Of a stretch of DNA of 64,000 nucleotides, positions 48,763 to 55,369 are shown one piece after another. The stretch's first letter is position 1. Each line of letters begins with the position of its first letter. The DNA is from Leifsonia sp. ZF2019 (GTDB lineage Bacteria > Actinomycetota > Actinomycetes > Actinomycetales > Microbacteriaceae), in NCBI RefSeq assembly GCF_019924635.1, contig NZ_CP065037.1:2790001-2854000 (forward strand). Reading direction: 5' to 3'. The notes below the pieces were generated by a model, which was not told the origin of the DNA, ran no database searches, and saw nothing but the letters and a program-made list of their open reading frames with translations. Both the position numbers and the translations under genes were made by a program.

Positions 48763-49568
48763 GCGGTCACCGCCTTCAACGCGCGGTCGATGTTGCGGTT
48801 CGCGCGAAGGCCGGCGCCTTCGAGGAACCGGATCAGATCAACCTCAGGCGTTCCGGGGCGAACCTTCGTTTGGTAGTGACGTTCCCCGGTTTCGCGGTCA
48901 ACCGTCGGGTCCAGGTAGAAGTACGGTTTACCGATCCACGTCGGGTGCCGGTGCTCTTTGCCGTTCTTCAGACGGCCATGAGCGTCACGACCGCGTGTAC
49001 CACGCTGGTCAATGAGCAGACGCTTCCGGTAGAGCAGGTCGTTGAAGTCCCGCTCGGATGTTTCGGAGAAGTACTGCTTGTGGAACTCCCGCACGGAGAG
49101 CCCCTCGGATCCCTCAATGATGTCGATCGTCGCCTCAGCCTGCACCGCGCGGACAGTCAGCGACTCGTTTTCGTCCAGCAGGATCCCGATGGACTCGTGC
49201 TGCTCCCGGATGATCTCCATCGGAGACTTCTGCACCGTCGTGTACGTGCCCGTCTTGCGAATCGACGGGAGCACGTCATGGGTGATCCAGCGACGGAACC
49301 TTGCCGCCTCGGGCTTGTCCGAGCGGATGACGAGCTCGTAGAGAGCGGACTCGTTGATGATGGTGACCGACTGCCGCCGACCGAGAGCATCGATGATGTC
49401 TGTCTGACAGACACCATCCTGATCAAGCCGCCCGGTGGCCTGTCGACCGTTCGAGATTCTCAACGCGTTCGTCACATCGGCTGCGACCCACCACGGCTCA
49501 CCGTCGATGATCACGGTTCGGACGCTGACGTCCTCGAAATCGAAAGGTACGATGTCGTTGGAACTCAT
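48759..49568 (-). CDS. Phage antirepressor (BRO-N plus KilAC)
   Basis: 269 residues from ATG 49568. BRO-N domain about 1-105 (FEDVSVRTVIIDGEPWWVAA; SALYELVIRSDKPEAARFRR; WITHDVLPSIRKTGTY) and KilAC domain about 150-265 (GLSVREFHKQYFSETSERDF). Likely counters the lysogenic repressor on induction. Confidence 0.9.
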   Translation of the reverse strand: MSSNDIVPFDFEDVSVRTVIIDGEPWWVAADVTNALRISNGRQATGRLDQDGVCQTDIIDALGRRQSVTIINESALYELVIRSDKPEAARFRRWITHDVLPSIRKTGTYTTVQKSPMEIIREQHESIGILLDENESLTVRAVQAEATIDIIEGSEGLSVREFHKQYFSETSERDFNDLLYRKRLLIDQRGTRGRDAHGRLKNGKEHRHPTWIGKPYFYLDPTVDRETGERHYQTKVRPGTPEVDLIRFLEGAGLRANRNIDRALKAVTA

Positions 49569-49591
49569 TTGGTTTTGATTCCTTTCTGATT

Positions 49592-49622
49592 CGCCTCGGT
49601 TGCCCCCGAGGCGTTTCTTTTT
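49592..49622 (+). terminator. Rho-independent terminator facing the early operon
   Basis: CGCCTCGG (49592-49599) pairs with CCGAGGCG (49606-49613) followed by TTTCTTTTT on the plus strand. The flanking genes are all on the minus strand, so it would stop antisense transcription. Confidence 0.65.
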
Positions 49623-49630
49623 GCGCGCTT

Positions 49631-50206
49631 TCACGCGCCTGGAAGGAGGAGCTTGGCTTCGATCTGTGCACGTGCTTCCCGGACGGCGTCTGGCCCGTAC
49701 TCCTGCTCAAGCTCGGCGAGCTCTGCCAGCTCTCGTCGGAGCTCGCTAGTCACCTCGAGGTCGTGTCCCTTCAAGCGCTCTCGCATCGGGTCGAACTTGA
49801 TTCCGTCCCCGCGGACGTAGCCGGAGAGGGAGCCGTTCACCGTGGACGGCTGCTCCGGTTCATCTCGATTCGCACGCCTTGCGACTAGTTCGTGCCGGCG
49901 CTTCGCACGAACTTCTTCTTCGATGCGGGCGCGCTCCCGAGCCGATGCCTGCCGTTCCTTGATCGCCTGAGCGTCTCGCTTCTTCGCGCGATCGACGGTC
50001 ATCTCCCCCGCTGCCTCGCGGATCTGGCGGATCAGACTTGCCGAGGCGTGCGGTGGAAGTGTCACCGAAACCTTGAGAGGCCGGTCTTCGTTCCAGCGCA
50101 GCCCTGCCCACCGCTCTTGATGAGTTCGCGAAATCCCCAGCAGGCGAAATCCGTACTCGTCCATCACCTTCCGCAGTTCCTTGTACGGCTTCTGCGAGAT
50201 ACCCAT
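49631..50206 (-). CDS. Hypothetical phage protein, basic coiled coil
   Basis: 191 residues. The N-terminal 65 (KPYKELRKVMDEYGFRLLGI ... ERWAGLRWNED) have a HicA-like double-stranded RNA-binding fold feel. Then an Arg/Lys/Glu coiled coil (about 70-110) and a C-terminal helix. First large gene of the early operon after the leader. Confidence 0.6.
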   Translation of the reverse strand: MGISQKPYKELRKVMDEYGFRLLGISRTHQERWAGLRWNEDRPLKVSVTLPPHASASLIRQIREAAGEMTVDRAKKRDAQAIKERQASARERARIEEEVRAKRRHELVARRANRDEPEQPSTVNGSLSGYVRGDGIKFDPMRERLKGHDLEVTSELRRELAELAELEQEYGPDAVREARAQIEAKLLLPGA

Positions 50207-50240
50207 GTCCTTCTCCCTTCCTTTGTGCTGCCAGTGGCTG

Positions 50241-50280
50241 TGGCGTCACGGGAGTCGAACCCGAGCGAAGACCGTCACGC
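50241..50280 (-). other. tRNA-like T-arm remnant ending in CCA
   Basis: Read on the minus strand, TCGGG-TTCGACT-CCCG forms a T arm with a standard TTCGA loop and is followed by TGACG-CCA (50241-50243 is the CCA complement). No matching 5' acceptor half or anticodon arm is found, so it is at best a tRNA fragment. Upstream CGAAGACC (50336-50329) can pair with GGTCTTCG (50273-50266). Confidence 0.35.
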
Positions 50281-50456
50281 CGCGCAGATCACCGGGACAT
50301 ACCGGGCCTGCAATGCATTTCGATTCGTGGTCTTCGGGGTTTCCGGCGCCTCACCCGCTGTGCGGGCCCTTACTGTCCACCTCCCTGTTCGTCGGGGGCG
50401 TGTTCAGGTCACGAACCGTATGTAGTTGTGTGCGCACCCCTGTTTTTGGGTGCAGT

Positions 50457-50501
50457 GATCTACCCCGGGTGCGATCCGGGCTTGTCCGCTTGGCGTAGAT
50501 C
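50457..50501 (-). ncRNA. tRNA-like acceptor plus T-arm fold in the early leader
   Basis: On the minus strand GATCTAC (50501-50495) pairs with GTAGATC (50463-50457), 7 bp. Directly stacked on its 3' half is a 5-bp/7-nt arm CCCGG-ATCGCAC-CCGGG (50480-50464). Only 14 nt (GCCAAGCGGACAAG, resembling a D arm) join them, so D and anticodon arms are missing. It lies in the 302-nt gap 50207-50508, between excisionase-like and next gene; the gap also has a GCACCC/GGGTGC hairpin (50434-50453). Confidence 0.4.
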
Positions 50502-50508
50502 TGCAGTG

Positions 50509-50751
50509 TTAGGCGGAGCGGCGTACGCGTCGGAGTGACGCGTCAGTGAGGCCCCAGGGATTCCCTTGCACTGCGGTGGTGGTGTTCGCTTCTACGTAGG
50601 CTTCGATCGCCGGTCGCGGAAAGGTCCAGGTGCGGCCTTCCTTGATGCCTGCCAGTCGATGCGTACGCGCGAGTTCGGCAACTTTCGTTTCGGTGAGCTT
50701 CAGGTACGCAGCCGTCTGCTCGATCGTGTTGATGTCTTCCAGCTCGGTCAT
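50509..50751 (-). CDS. Excisionase-like helix-turn-helix protein
   Basis: 80 residues: INTIEQTAAYLKLTETKVAE and RLAGIKEGRTWTFPRPAIEA, the HTH_17 excisionase pattern, with a basic tail SLRRVRRSA. It is second in the lytic operon after the Cro-like gene (ATGA overlap), so it would be made on induction to reverse integration. Confidence 0.75.
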   Translation of the reverse strand: MTELEDINTIEQTAAYLKLTETKVAELARTHRLAGIKEGRTWTFPRPAIEAYVEANTTTAVQGNPWGLTDASLRRVRRSA

Positions 50752-50993
50752 GCCGCAACAGCTCCGAGGTCGGCCGAGGCGAGAAGGATTGTCATGTCGA
50801 TCCCGAGGAATCGCACGATCTTCTCGAGCTCAGCGGTGTCGAATGGGCGCTCATGCCGGAGGCGGGCGTAAACGGCGTTACGTCCGAGTCCGAGAGGAGC
50901 GACCAGGTCGTGCCCGGAGAGGTCCCGGCGTGCAAGCTCTGCTTTGACCGCATCCGTGATGCGAATGCTGAGGTCGTGGAGTTCGTTCGCCAT
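50748..50993 (-). CDS. Cro-like helix-turn-helix regulator
   Basis: 81 residues from ATG 50993 (MANELHDLSIRITDAVKAEL): SGHDLVAPLGLGRNAVYARL then RHERPFDTAELEKIVRFLGI, an XRE-like HTH. First gene of the leftward lytic operon. Its ATG lies 6 nt after a -10 TACAGT, so the transcript is probably leaderless, and a 7-bp inverted repeat covers that promoter. Confidence 0.75.
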   Translation of the reverse strand: MANELHDLSIRITDAVKAELARRDLSGHDLVAPLGLGRNAVYARLRHERPFDTAELEKIVRFLGIDMTILLASADLGAVAA

Positions 50994-50995
50994 AA

Positions 50996-51071
50996 CCCAA
51001 CTGTACCTAGTTGGGTACACGATTGCAACCTAGTTGAGTACAAAATTGCGTTGTTATGCCTAAATGGGTAC
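50996..51071. promoter_or_regulatory. Immunity operators between divergent regulators
   Basis: A 7-bp inverted repeat CCCAACT (50996-51002) / AGTTGGG (51009-51015). Three direct repeats CCTARWTGRGTAC at 51006, 51029 and 51059 (starts), spaced 23 and 30 bp. GGTAC-TCT-GTACC (51067-51079) overlaps the last one. These fit repressor/Cro binding sites. Confidence 0.7.
51000..51028 (-). promoter_or_regulatory. Leftward early promoter
   Basis: On the minus strand TTGCAA (51028-51023), 17 bp, TACAGT (51005-51000); ATG of the Cro-like gene starts 6 nt later at 50993. The -10 element lies inside the operator repeat. Confidence 0.6.
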
Positions 51072-51074
51072 TCT
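51046..51074 (+). promoter_or_regulatory. Rightward repressor promoter
   Basis: TTGCGT (51046-51051), 17 bp, TACTCT (51069-51074), with GTG/ATG at 51081/51084 within 10 nt, so a leaderless or near-leaderless repressor transcript. The third operator repeat overlaps the -10. Confidence 0.55.
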
Positions 51075-51083
51075 GTACCTGTG

Positions 51084-51437
51084 ATGATGGTTAAGCGAGG
51101 AATGGGCGAGTCGAACACCTTCAGCCAGCGCATAGCTGACGAGATCGACCACGCGATCAACATGTCTGGCAGATCAGTAAGTGATGTGATCACCGAGGCT
51201 GGCATGTCACGCAACTACTACTACAAGCGCCTCCGCGGCGAGATGCCTTTCAACACCAATGACATCAGCGAGCTTTCCGACGTCGTGGGTGTGAACCCGC
51301 TGGACATCATGCGCGCGGCAGCGAGACCGCGCCTCAGTGTCGTAGGCGACACGCACAATGAGGATCTGTACAAGGACAAGATCGAGAACGATGTAGCCGC
51401 ATCAGAGGACGATACGGCGCCGCGCGAAAGTGAGTAG
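51084..51437 (+). CDS. Lysogeny repressor candidate (HTH)
   Basis: About 117 residues. FSQRIADEIDHAINMSGRSV, SDVITEAGMSRNYYYKRLRG and EMPFNTNDISELSDVVGVNP form an XRE-type HTH (about 12-75); the acidic C-terminus lacks a LexA-like protease. Start options are ATG 51084, ATG 51087 and ATG 51102. It is followed 17 nt later by an ImmA/IrrE metallopeptidase, the classic pair in which the peptidase cleaves the repressor. Confidence 0.75.
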   Translation: MMVKRGMGESNTFSQRIADEIDHAINMSGRSVSDVITEAGMSRNYYYKRLRGEMPFNTNDISELSDVVGVNPLDIMRAAARPRLSVVGDTHNEDLYKDKIENDVAASEDDTAPRESE

Positions 51438-51454
51438 CGCAAGAGGGGGTCACA

Positions 51455-51937
51455 ATGACTATCGACGCATTCGACTGGCAGCAATACGACCAGCGCCGGC
51501 CGATACCAGGAAGCACCAGCTACATGTATGGCGTCGATAGTTACCTGGACGGAGTCTGCGCAATGGACTATGACCCTTGGGTGCATGCCGAAGACCTAGG
51601 CGTACCGGTGATCTTCCGGCCAGATCTGCCAACGCCGAAGATGGTTGCCTGTTACTCGCGTCGGAAGCAGGCGATCTTCGTAAGACCTAACCAGCACTTC
51701 ATCGTCGAGCGCTGCGCGATCGCCCATGAAATCGTGCACTTTGAGAACGACGATGTCGGCACCACAAGGACCCAGGAGGATCGAGCGAATCGAATCGCTG
51801 CTCGGCGGCTCATTCGCGCATCGAGGATCGCCGAGCTCTACGGAATCACCGACGACCCAGACCGAATTGCGCTTCACCTTGAAGTGACCGAGCGTATGCT
51901 CCGCGTCTACTTCGAGAATCACCGCGACCGTCTTTAG
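51455..51937 (+). CDS. ImmA/IrrE family metallopeptidase
   Basis: 160 residues with the zinc motif HEIVH (91-95) in CAIAHEIVHFENDD, preceded by VPVIFRPDLP and IFVRPNQ strands. Works with the upstream repressor, either cleaving it on DNA damage or controlling induction. Ribosome site AGAGGGGG upstream. Overlaps the HIRAN gene convergently by 4 nt. Confidence 0.88.
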   Translation: MTIDAFDWQQYDQRRPIPGSTSYMYGVDSYLDGVCAMDYDPWVHAEDLGVPVIFRPDLPTPKMVACYSRRKQAIFVRPNQHFIVERCAIAHEIVHFENDDVGTTRTQEDRANRIAARRLIRASRIAELYGITDDPDRIALHLEVTERMLRVYFENHRDRL

Positions 51938-52317
51938 GTGTTCCGCTTCACGTACGCACGAAGCTCCGGGAGGGACGGCAAGTCGACCCACAACCGGATG
52001 CTGGTGTCCGAGGTTGAAGCGCCCTTGACGACGAAGCCGTCGCAGTCCGTGAACTCATCCAGTAGTGGCGCCATCGATGCAGCTTTCGCGGCTGAGACGT
52101 AACCGACTTTGCGTTGTCGGCCGTAGATCGCGATTGCCGATGCGTCGTGACGGTTCCGCGGCTCCCTGATGAGCAGATACTCGGTCGCGCCATACATCTC
52201 TCTGCTGTTGCTAGTCAGGTAGGCGTAGCTCCCCCGAATCCTCAGGCGCTTCGCAGGGAGGTGAGTCAGGTCCCTCACCCGCAGTTGGCTGTAATCAACC
52301 GTCTCCACCTTGACCAT
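51934..52317 (-). CDS. HIRAN domain protein
   Basis: 127 residues: IRGSYAYLTSN, YLLIREPRNRHDASAIAIYG and RQRKVGYVSAAKAASMAPLL are the HIRAN core (about 28-90). The domain binds damaged or single-stranded 3' DNA ends. It stands alone at the phage edge, with its own promoter next to att, so it may be lysogen-expressed and act in DNA repair or induction sensing. Confidence 0.8.
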   Translation of the reverse strand: MVKVETVDYSQLRVRDLTHLPAKRLRIRGSYAYLTSNSREMYGATEYLLIREPRNRHDASAIAIYGRQRKVGYVSAAKAASMAPLLDEFTDCDGFVVKGASTSDTSIRLWVDLPSLPELRAYVKRNT

Positions 52318-52344
52318 GCCGAGATCCTAACGAAGGGGCCATTT

Positions 52345-52365
52345 TGTGTGGCACGCTGCCACACA
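52345..52365. promoter_or_regulatory. Arm-site palindrome near attR
   Basis: TGTGTGGCA-CGC-TGCCACACA, 9-bp perfect arms. It contains the same TGTGGCA heptamers as the left arm at 5794-5856 and lies about 80 bp from the att core. Confidence 0.55.
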
Positions 52366-52446
52366 TTTGATCGATTGAGCCGGTTTCAAAGGGTCTGGAT
52401 CAGCCCGGAAACCCCGGAATCATGCGGATGACACGCCCGGGTTGCT

Positions 52447-52475
52447 GGGTTCGAGTCCCACTGGGGGTACTCGCC
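52447..52475 (+). other. Middle att core (prophage right end, start of second element)
   Basis: 52447-52467 repeats attL exactly; 52448-52475 repeats the 28-bp attR at 54471-54498. The flank to its right (52476-52507) resembles the sequence just inside attL, sharing TTGTAAACACTGGGA. It is therefore both the prophage right end and the left end of a second, older element. Confidence 0.8.
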
Positions 52476-52578
52476 TGATTGGCCTGTATCGCTTGTAAAC
52501 ACTGGGATCACATCAGGCCTGAGCTTGTCCCTTACCCCGTTTGCCCAGTTCTTGCCCAGGTCTGGTTTCGCAAAAGCG

Positions 52579-52731
52579 TCATGGAGGGCCTGGGGAAACG
52601 GCGTCCAGGTCGTCGTCGAACAGGTGCCCATAAACTTCGAGTGTCATCGCGGCTGAGACACGACCAAGTATGCGCTGGATCGCCTTCACATTCCCTCCGG
52701 CCGCGATAGCCAGTGATTCCGCTGTCCGTAC
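52579..52731 (-). pseudogene. C-terminal remnant of a tyrosine integrase
   Basis: About 50 codons: VRTAESLAIAAGGNVKAIQR, ILGRVSAAMTLEVYGHLF and DDDLDAV. This matches the end of Actinobacterial phage integrases. The nucleophile Tyr is kept (TLEVYGH) but the expected LGH is LGR and the H-x-x-R box is gone. No start is left, so it is inactive. Its 3' end faces the att site, unlike the intact integrase. Confidence 0.85.
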
Positions 52732-52961
52732 AACTTTCGTTTACTCATGGGGAGCGGTTCGCGTCGGAGTTCGGTTGGGGACAGACAAGTCAGTACGATC
52801 GTGGCTCATGTGGGCGAAAATAGTCTGGTGGCTGCGTCACCAGATTGGCACCTCTCTGAGAGTGCTCACACCCACAGAAGGCGGGTATTGCAACCGTCTG
52901 GATCGTGTCCGATTCTGGAGCAGCCGTGGGGGTCACGGTCTTTAGTACATGGGGGTTCCTT

Positions 52962-53561
52962 TTGGAAACTAGAACTCGTCGCGCCGTCTTCACCGCTGTG
53001 GCAGCAGCGGTTTTCGGGGGGATCTCTTTTCTAGCGGTATCGCCCGCTTCAGCCGCCGGCCAGCCGACACCGTCCTCGGCTGGAGGCACCATCTCGATCT
53101 GCGCGGGGACTGACGTGAACTTGAACGATCCGACAACCGGTGCTCCGCTCTCTCTGGACGAACAGCAGGAGCTCATCGACCACTTCGCTTAGAAGTGCGC
53201 CCACCCTGCCGCAGCTGAGGCAGCGGACGGGTCAACCCAAGTATCTGGGCGCGGGGTGAGCCCGAACAAGGTCATCAACGGCGTTGGCGACGTGGCTGCT
53301 CATCTGACGATCACAGTGGGGAGCGTTGTGTGGTCGACCACTGCGAGCTCCCTAGCCTCGGGCTACAAGAAGCTTGACTGCACTTCGAGGCAGAACAATG
53401 GTCCGTGGTCGGCCTGTGGTTCCGCCGCGGGGAGCGGAACTTCGCTCTCGACCCGCACGAACTACATCTGCCCGCCGAAGGGACAAGAATTCGAAGTGGA
53501 GGCGTGGCTGCGTTACAACGGAGCCGATTACTGGGATGACGCATGGGGTATCACGAAGTAG
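52962..53561 (+). pseudogene. Secreted protein gene broken by one amber codon
   Basis: TTG 52962 opens a signal peptide (RRAVFTAVAAAVFGGISFLA, cleavage after SPASA). The frame continues through TAG at 53190-53192 straight into ORF 53256-53561 in the same phase, without other stops (about 199 codons in all). The second half has Cys pairs (LDCTSRQNNGPWSACGSA; YICPPKGQEFEVEAWLRYNG). Looks like a recently inactivated exported protein unless the codon is suppressed. Confidence 0.7.
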
Positions 53562-53571
53562 TGTGAGCGCC

Positions 53572-53901
53572 ATGTTCTACGGCACAATCACAACTCTGGC
53601 GGGGGACGAGACGCTCGAACTGCAATCGGTCGAGATCGTGGAAGATCGCATACTTCTCAGGCTGCGCGACTTTGCATCAGCTCCGGGCCCGCGCGGGACA
53701 AAGCAGCCCCTTGCAGTCGGCACCCAGTGGACACTGGCCGACCACAATGGGACGTCCGAAACACTGGCCGAACAGGCGGCGTCGGGAAGCGGACCGTTCG
53801 CCGGACAAGTCGATATAGCCTTTCGGATTGGACGTGCGCTAGCACCAGCAGAAGAGCTACAGCTTCGCAGCGCCGACAGAAGTATCCGGTTCAGCTTCTA
53901 G
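53572..53901 (+). CDS. Hypothetical protein of the second element (109 aa)
   Basis: Starts MFYGTITTLAGDETLELQSV; GTG 53563 is an in-frame alternative. Beta-rich with VEIVEDRILLRLRDF and a polar end ADRSIRFSF. Right downstream of the broken secreted-protein gene and before a strong hairpin; function unknown. Confidence 0.55.
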   Translation: MFYGTITTLAGDETLELQSVEIVEDRILLRLRDFASAPGPRGTKQPLAVGTQWTLADHNGTSETLAEQAASGSGPFAGQVDIAFRIGRALAPAEELQLRSADRSIRFSF

Positions 53902-53915
53902 CGTCCCGAAGCACT

Positions 53916-53949
53916 CAGCCCCATCGCCTAGGTGAGTGCGATGGGGCTG
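53916..53949 (+). terminator. 12-bp hairpin after the 53572 gene
   Basis: CAGCCCCATCGC (53916-53927) pairs exactly with GCGATGGGGCTG (53938-53949), 10-nt loop, followed by a T-rich TCTCTG. A terminator for the gene ending at 53901. Confidence 0.65.
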
Positions 53950-54285
53950 ATCTCTGCGGGAAAGAACTCGTCCTCACGGCCTATGAGATCGTCCGAATGT
54001 TTCGCGCCACCCGCGCACTGGACATCCGGCACGCCTCGCCACCCTTACCGCTGTCCACAATTGCGTTGGCTCGAAGTTGGTATCGATCCTTCGGGCACGT
54101 CACTAGCTCAGGCGGAATACGACGTCAGCAGCGGCGGAGTCGTTCTCGACGCCCTACTCGTGTACTGCCGCCAGCGCTCTTCCTTCTCGATGAGCGGCAC
54201 CCTGTCAGCCCAGAGCACCCTCAGCTTCGAAGGAGGAACCCATTGGCGCCGGCCCTCGATTGGATCGCCTGTGTTTTCCCGGTAA
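53932..54285 (+). pseudogene. Degraded ORF in the second element
   Basis: The last 75 codons (LRWLEVGIDPSGTSLAQAEY onwards, ending PSIGSPVFSR) look like real coding sequence, but the first 40 codons read like noise across the upstream terminator. Probably the 3' end of a truncated gene; no family seen. Confidence 0.3.
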
Positions 54286-54386
54286 GCCCGGAACTCGCCT
54301 ACGTTCGTGGGGCAATCGAGCCAGGGGCGGCTGCCATCGCGCCGGGCGTTCTACCGATCGCGCTCAAACCGCCCGCCTCTGAGTAA
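54243..54386 (+). CDS. Small protein (47 aa) with strong ribosome site
   Basis: TTG start with AAGGAGG 6 nt upstream; reads LAPALDWIACVFPVSPELAY and ends IALKPPASE. It overlaps the degraded ORF by 43 nt. No family recognised. Confidence 0.4.
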   Translation: MAPALDWIACVFPVSPELAYVRGAIEPGAAAIAPGVLPIALKPPASE

Positions 54387-54470
54387 TTCAAGTATCACGC
54401 TGGTTAGTGGAGTGACGCGGAATTCCGCCAGGGCCGATAGTGCGCGAGGCGTTAATTGGGCGGGAGCTCA

Positions 54471-54498
54471 GGTTCGAGTCCCACTGGGGGTACTCGCC
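54471..54498 (+). other. attR (distal copy of the tRNA 3' end)
   Basis: The 28 bp are identical to 52448-52475. The first 20 (to 54490) also match attL. Chromosomal sequence resumes immediately after, 23 nt before the end of the gene at 54522. Confidence 0.8.
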
Positions 54499-54521
54499 CG
54501 CTCCTCTCGCGCGGTCTGCCG

Positions 54522-54851
54522 TCACGCCGGAGTGTCGGGAAGATCCGACCCGGTGAACGGGTCAGGACGCCCCGGACCTCCCGCCAGCCTCGACGCGCGT
54601 CGGTGCAGCGTGCGGACGAACTCGGCGTCCTCGATCTCCGGGCCGGAGAACGCCAGCGGCTCGCTGACGAGCTGGCTCGCGGGGCCGAGGAGGAACTCGA
54701 CGGAGCCGGTCCCGCCCTCGACCCCACGACCCGGGACGAGGACGGTGTCCGCGGTCTCGCTGCGTGCCAGCTGACGGGCGTACTCCAGCACCGCCGCGGC
54801 GATGTCGTCGCCGGTGTCGAGAGAACCGCCCGGATAGAGAATTCTGCGCAT
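54522..54851 (-). CDS. Conserved hypothetical protein (109 aa)
   Basis: Small acidic protein (starts MRRILYPGGSLDTGDDIAAA; ILEYARQLARSETADTVLVP-like middle; QLVSEPLAFSGPEIEDAEFV). Resembles short Microbacteriaceae proteins of unknown role. First chromosomal gene after attR; faces it. Confidence 0.6.
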   Translation of the reverse strand: MRRILYPGGSLDTGDDIAAAVLEYARQLARSETADTVLVPGRGVEGGTGSVEFLLGPASQLVSEPLAFSGPEIEDAEFVRTLHRRASRLAGGPGRPDPFTGSDLPDTPA

Positions 54852-54931
54852 GTCCGCAGAGAACCACGATCCCGGCGCGGGATACAGGGGTTCGCCTCCG
54901 GCGAGTACGGTTGTACGGGAGGTGATGGCCA

Positions 54932-55261
54932 GTGGGCTATCTGGTCTACGACGGTACGACCCGGATCCAGTTGGACGACCGGGTTCTCGCGCATCTGGAG
55001 ATCATCATGATCATCAAGTTCCGGCGGCGAGAGGGCTTCCCGTTGCGGTGGCGGGACAGCGCGAACGACGGCCAGGGACGGAACATGGTGTGGCTGGACC
55101 CGTCCATGCCGTTGCGGGTCCACCTCGACTCGCCGAAGGCCGCTCCGACGAACCGGGAGTGGATCGAGCAGATGGCCGAGGCCGCGTCCACCAACCACGG
55201 TCTCGAGCTGCTCGACGAGCAGGGCAACCCGGTGATCGGGACGCTCTCCCTCCACCCCTAG
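54932..55261 (+). CDS. DUF7882 family protein
   Basis: 109 residues, GTG start with GGGAGGTGA upstream. MGYLVYDGTTRIQLDDRVLA, LEIIMIIKFRRREGFPLRWR and NMVWLDPSMPLRVHLDSPKA are the family pattern; members are often mislabelled as DNA ligase. Function unknown; common in Microbacteriaceae. Confidence 0.8.
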   Translation: MGYLVYDGTTRIQLDDRVLAHLEIIMIIKFRRREGFPLRWRDSANDGQGRNMVWLDPSMPLRVHLDSPKAAPTNREWIEQMAEAASTNHGLELLDEQGNPVIGTLSLHP

Positions 55262-55264
55262 GAA

Positions 55265-55369
55265 CTATCCGCCGGGGTTCTCCACGGGCGTCCCGTCCGG
55301 CTCGGTGCCCTCGTCGGGGTCGACCTCGGCAGGGTCGGGGACGTCGTCGTGTCGCGGATCAGCGGTCAT
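55265..55369 (-). CDS. Small acidic protein (34 aa)
   Basis: MTADPRHDDVPDPAEVDPDE followed by an acidic, Pro/Gly-rich end. Start overlaps the previous small gene by 11 nt. Disordered; function unknown. Confidence 0.45.
   Translation of the reverse strand: MTADPRHDDVPDPAEVDPDEGTEPDGTPVENPGG

Larger units (their letters stand above)
5722..52446. mobile_element. Siphovirus-type prophage, about 46.7 kb
   Basis: Bounded by a 21-bp tRNA-derived direct repeat. It holds a full gene complement: integrase, repressor region, replication genes, terminase, portal, capsid, tail, fibre and lysis genes. All large structural ORFs are intact, so it may be inducible. Nearly all genes are on the minus strand; the integrase lies at the left edge and the immunity genes at the right edge, so they flank attP in the circular form. 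Confidence 0.9.
52448..54498. mobile_element. Decayed second integrative element, 2.0 kb
   Basis: Flanked by two identical 28-bp tRNA-end repeats (52448-52475 and 54471-54498). It contains an integrase remnant (52579-52731), a secreted-protein pseudogene, one intact small gene and fragments. Nothing is seen in 52732-52961. The content suggests a remnant of a related phage or a satellite. Confidence 0.7.

Noticed and set aside
52448..54498. Second element as a functional satellite
   Set aside because: Its integrase lacks the N-terminus and most catalytic residues and there is no regulator, so it is treated as decayed, though it could still be moved by the neighbour's integrase.
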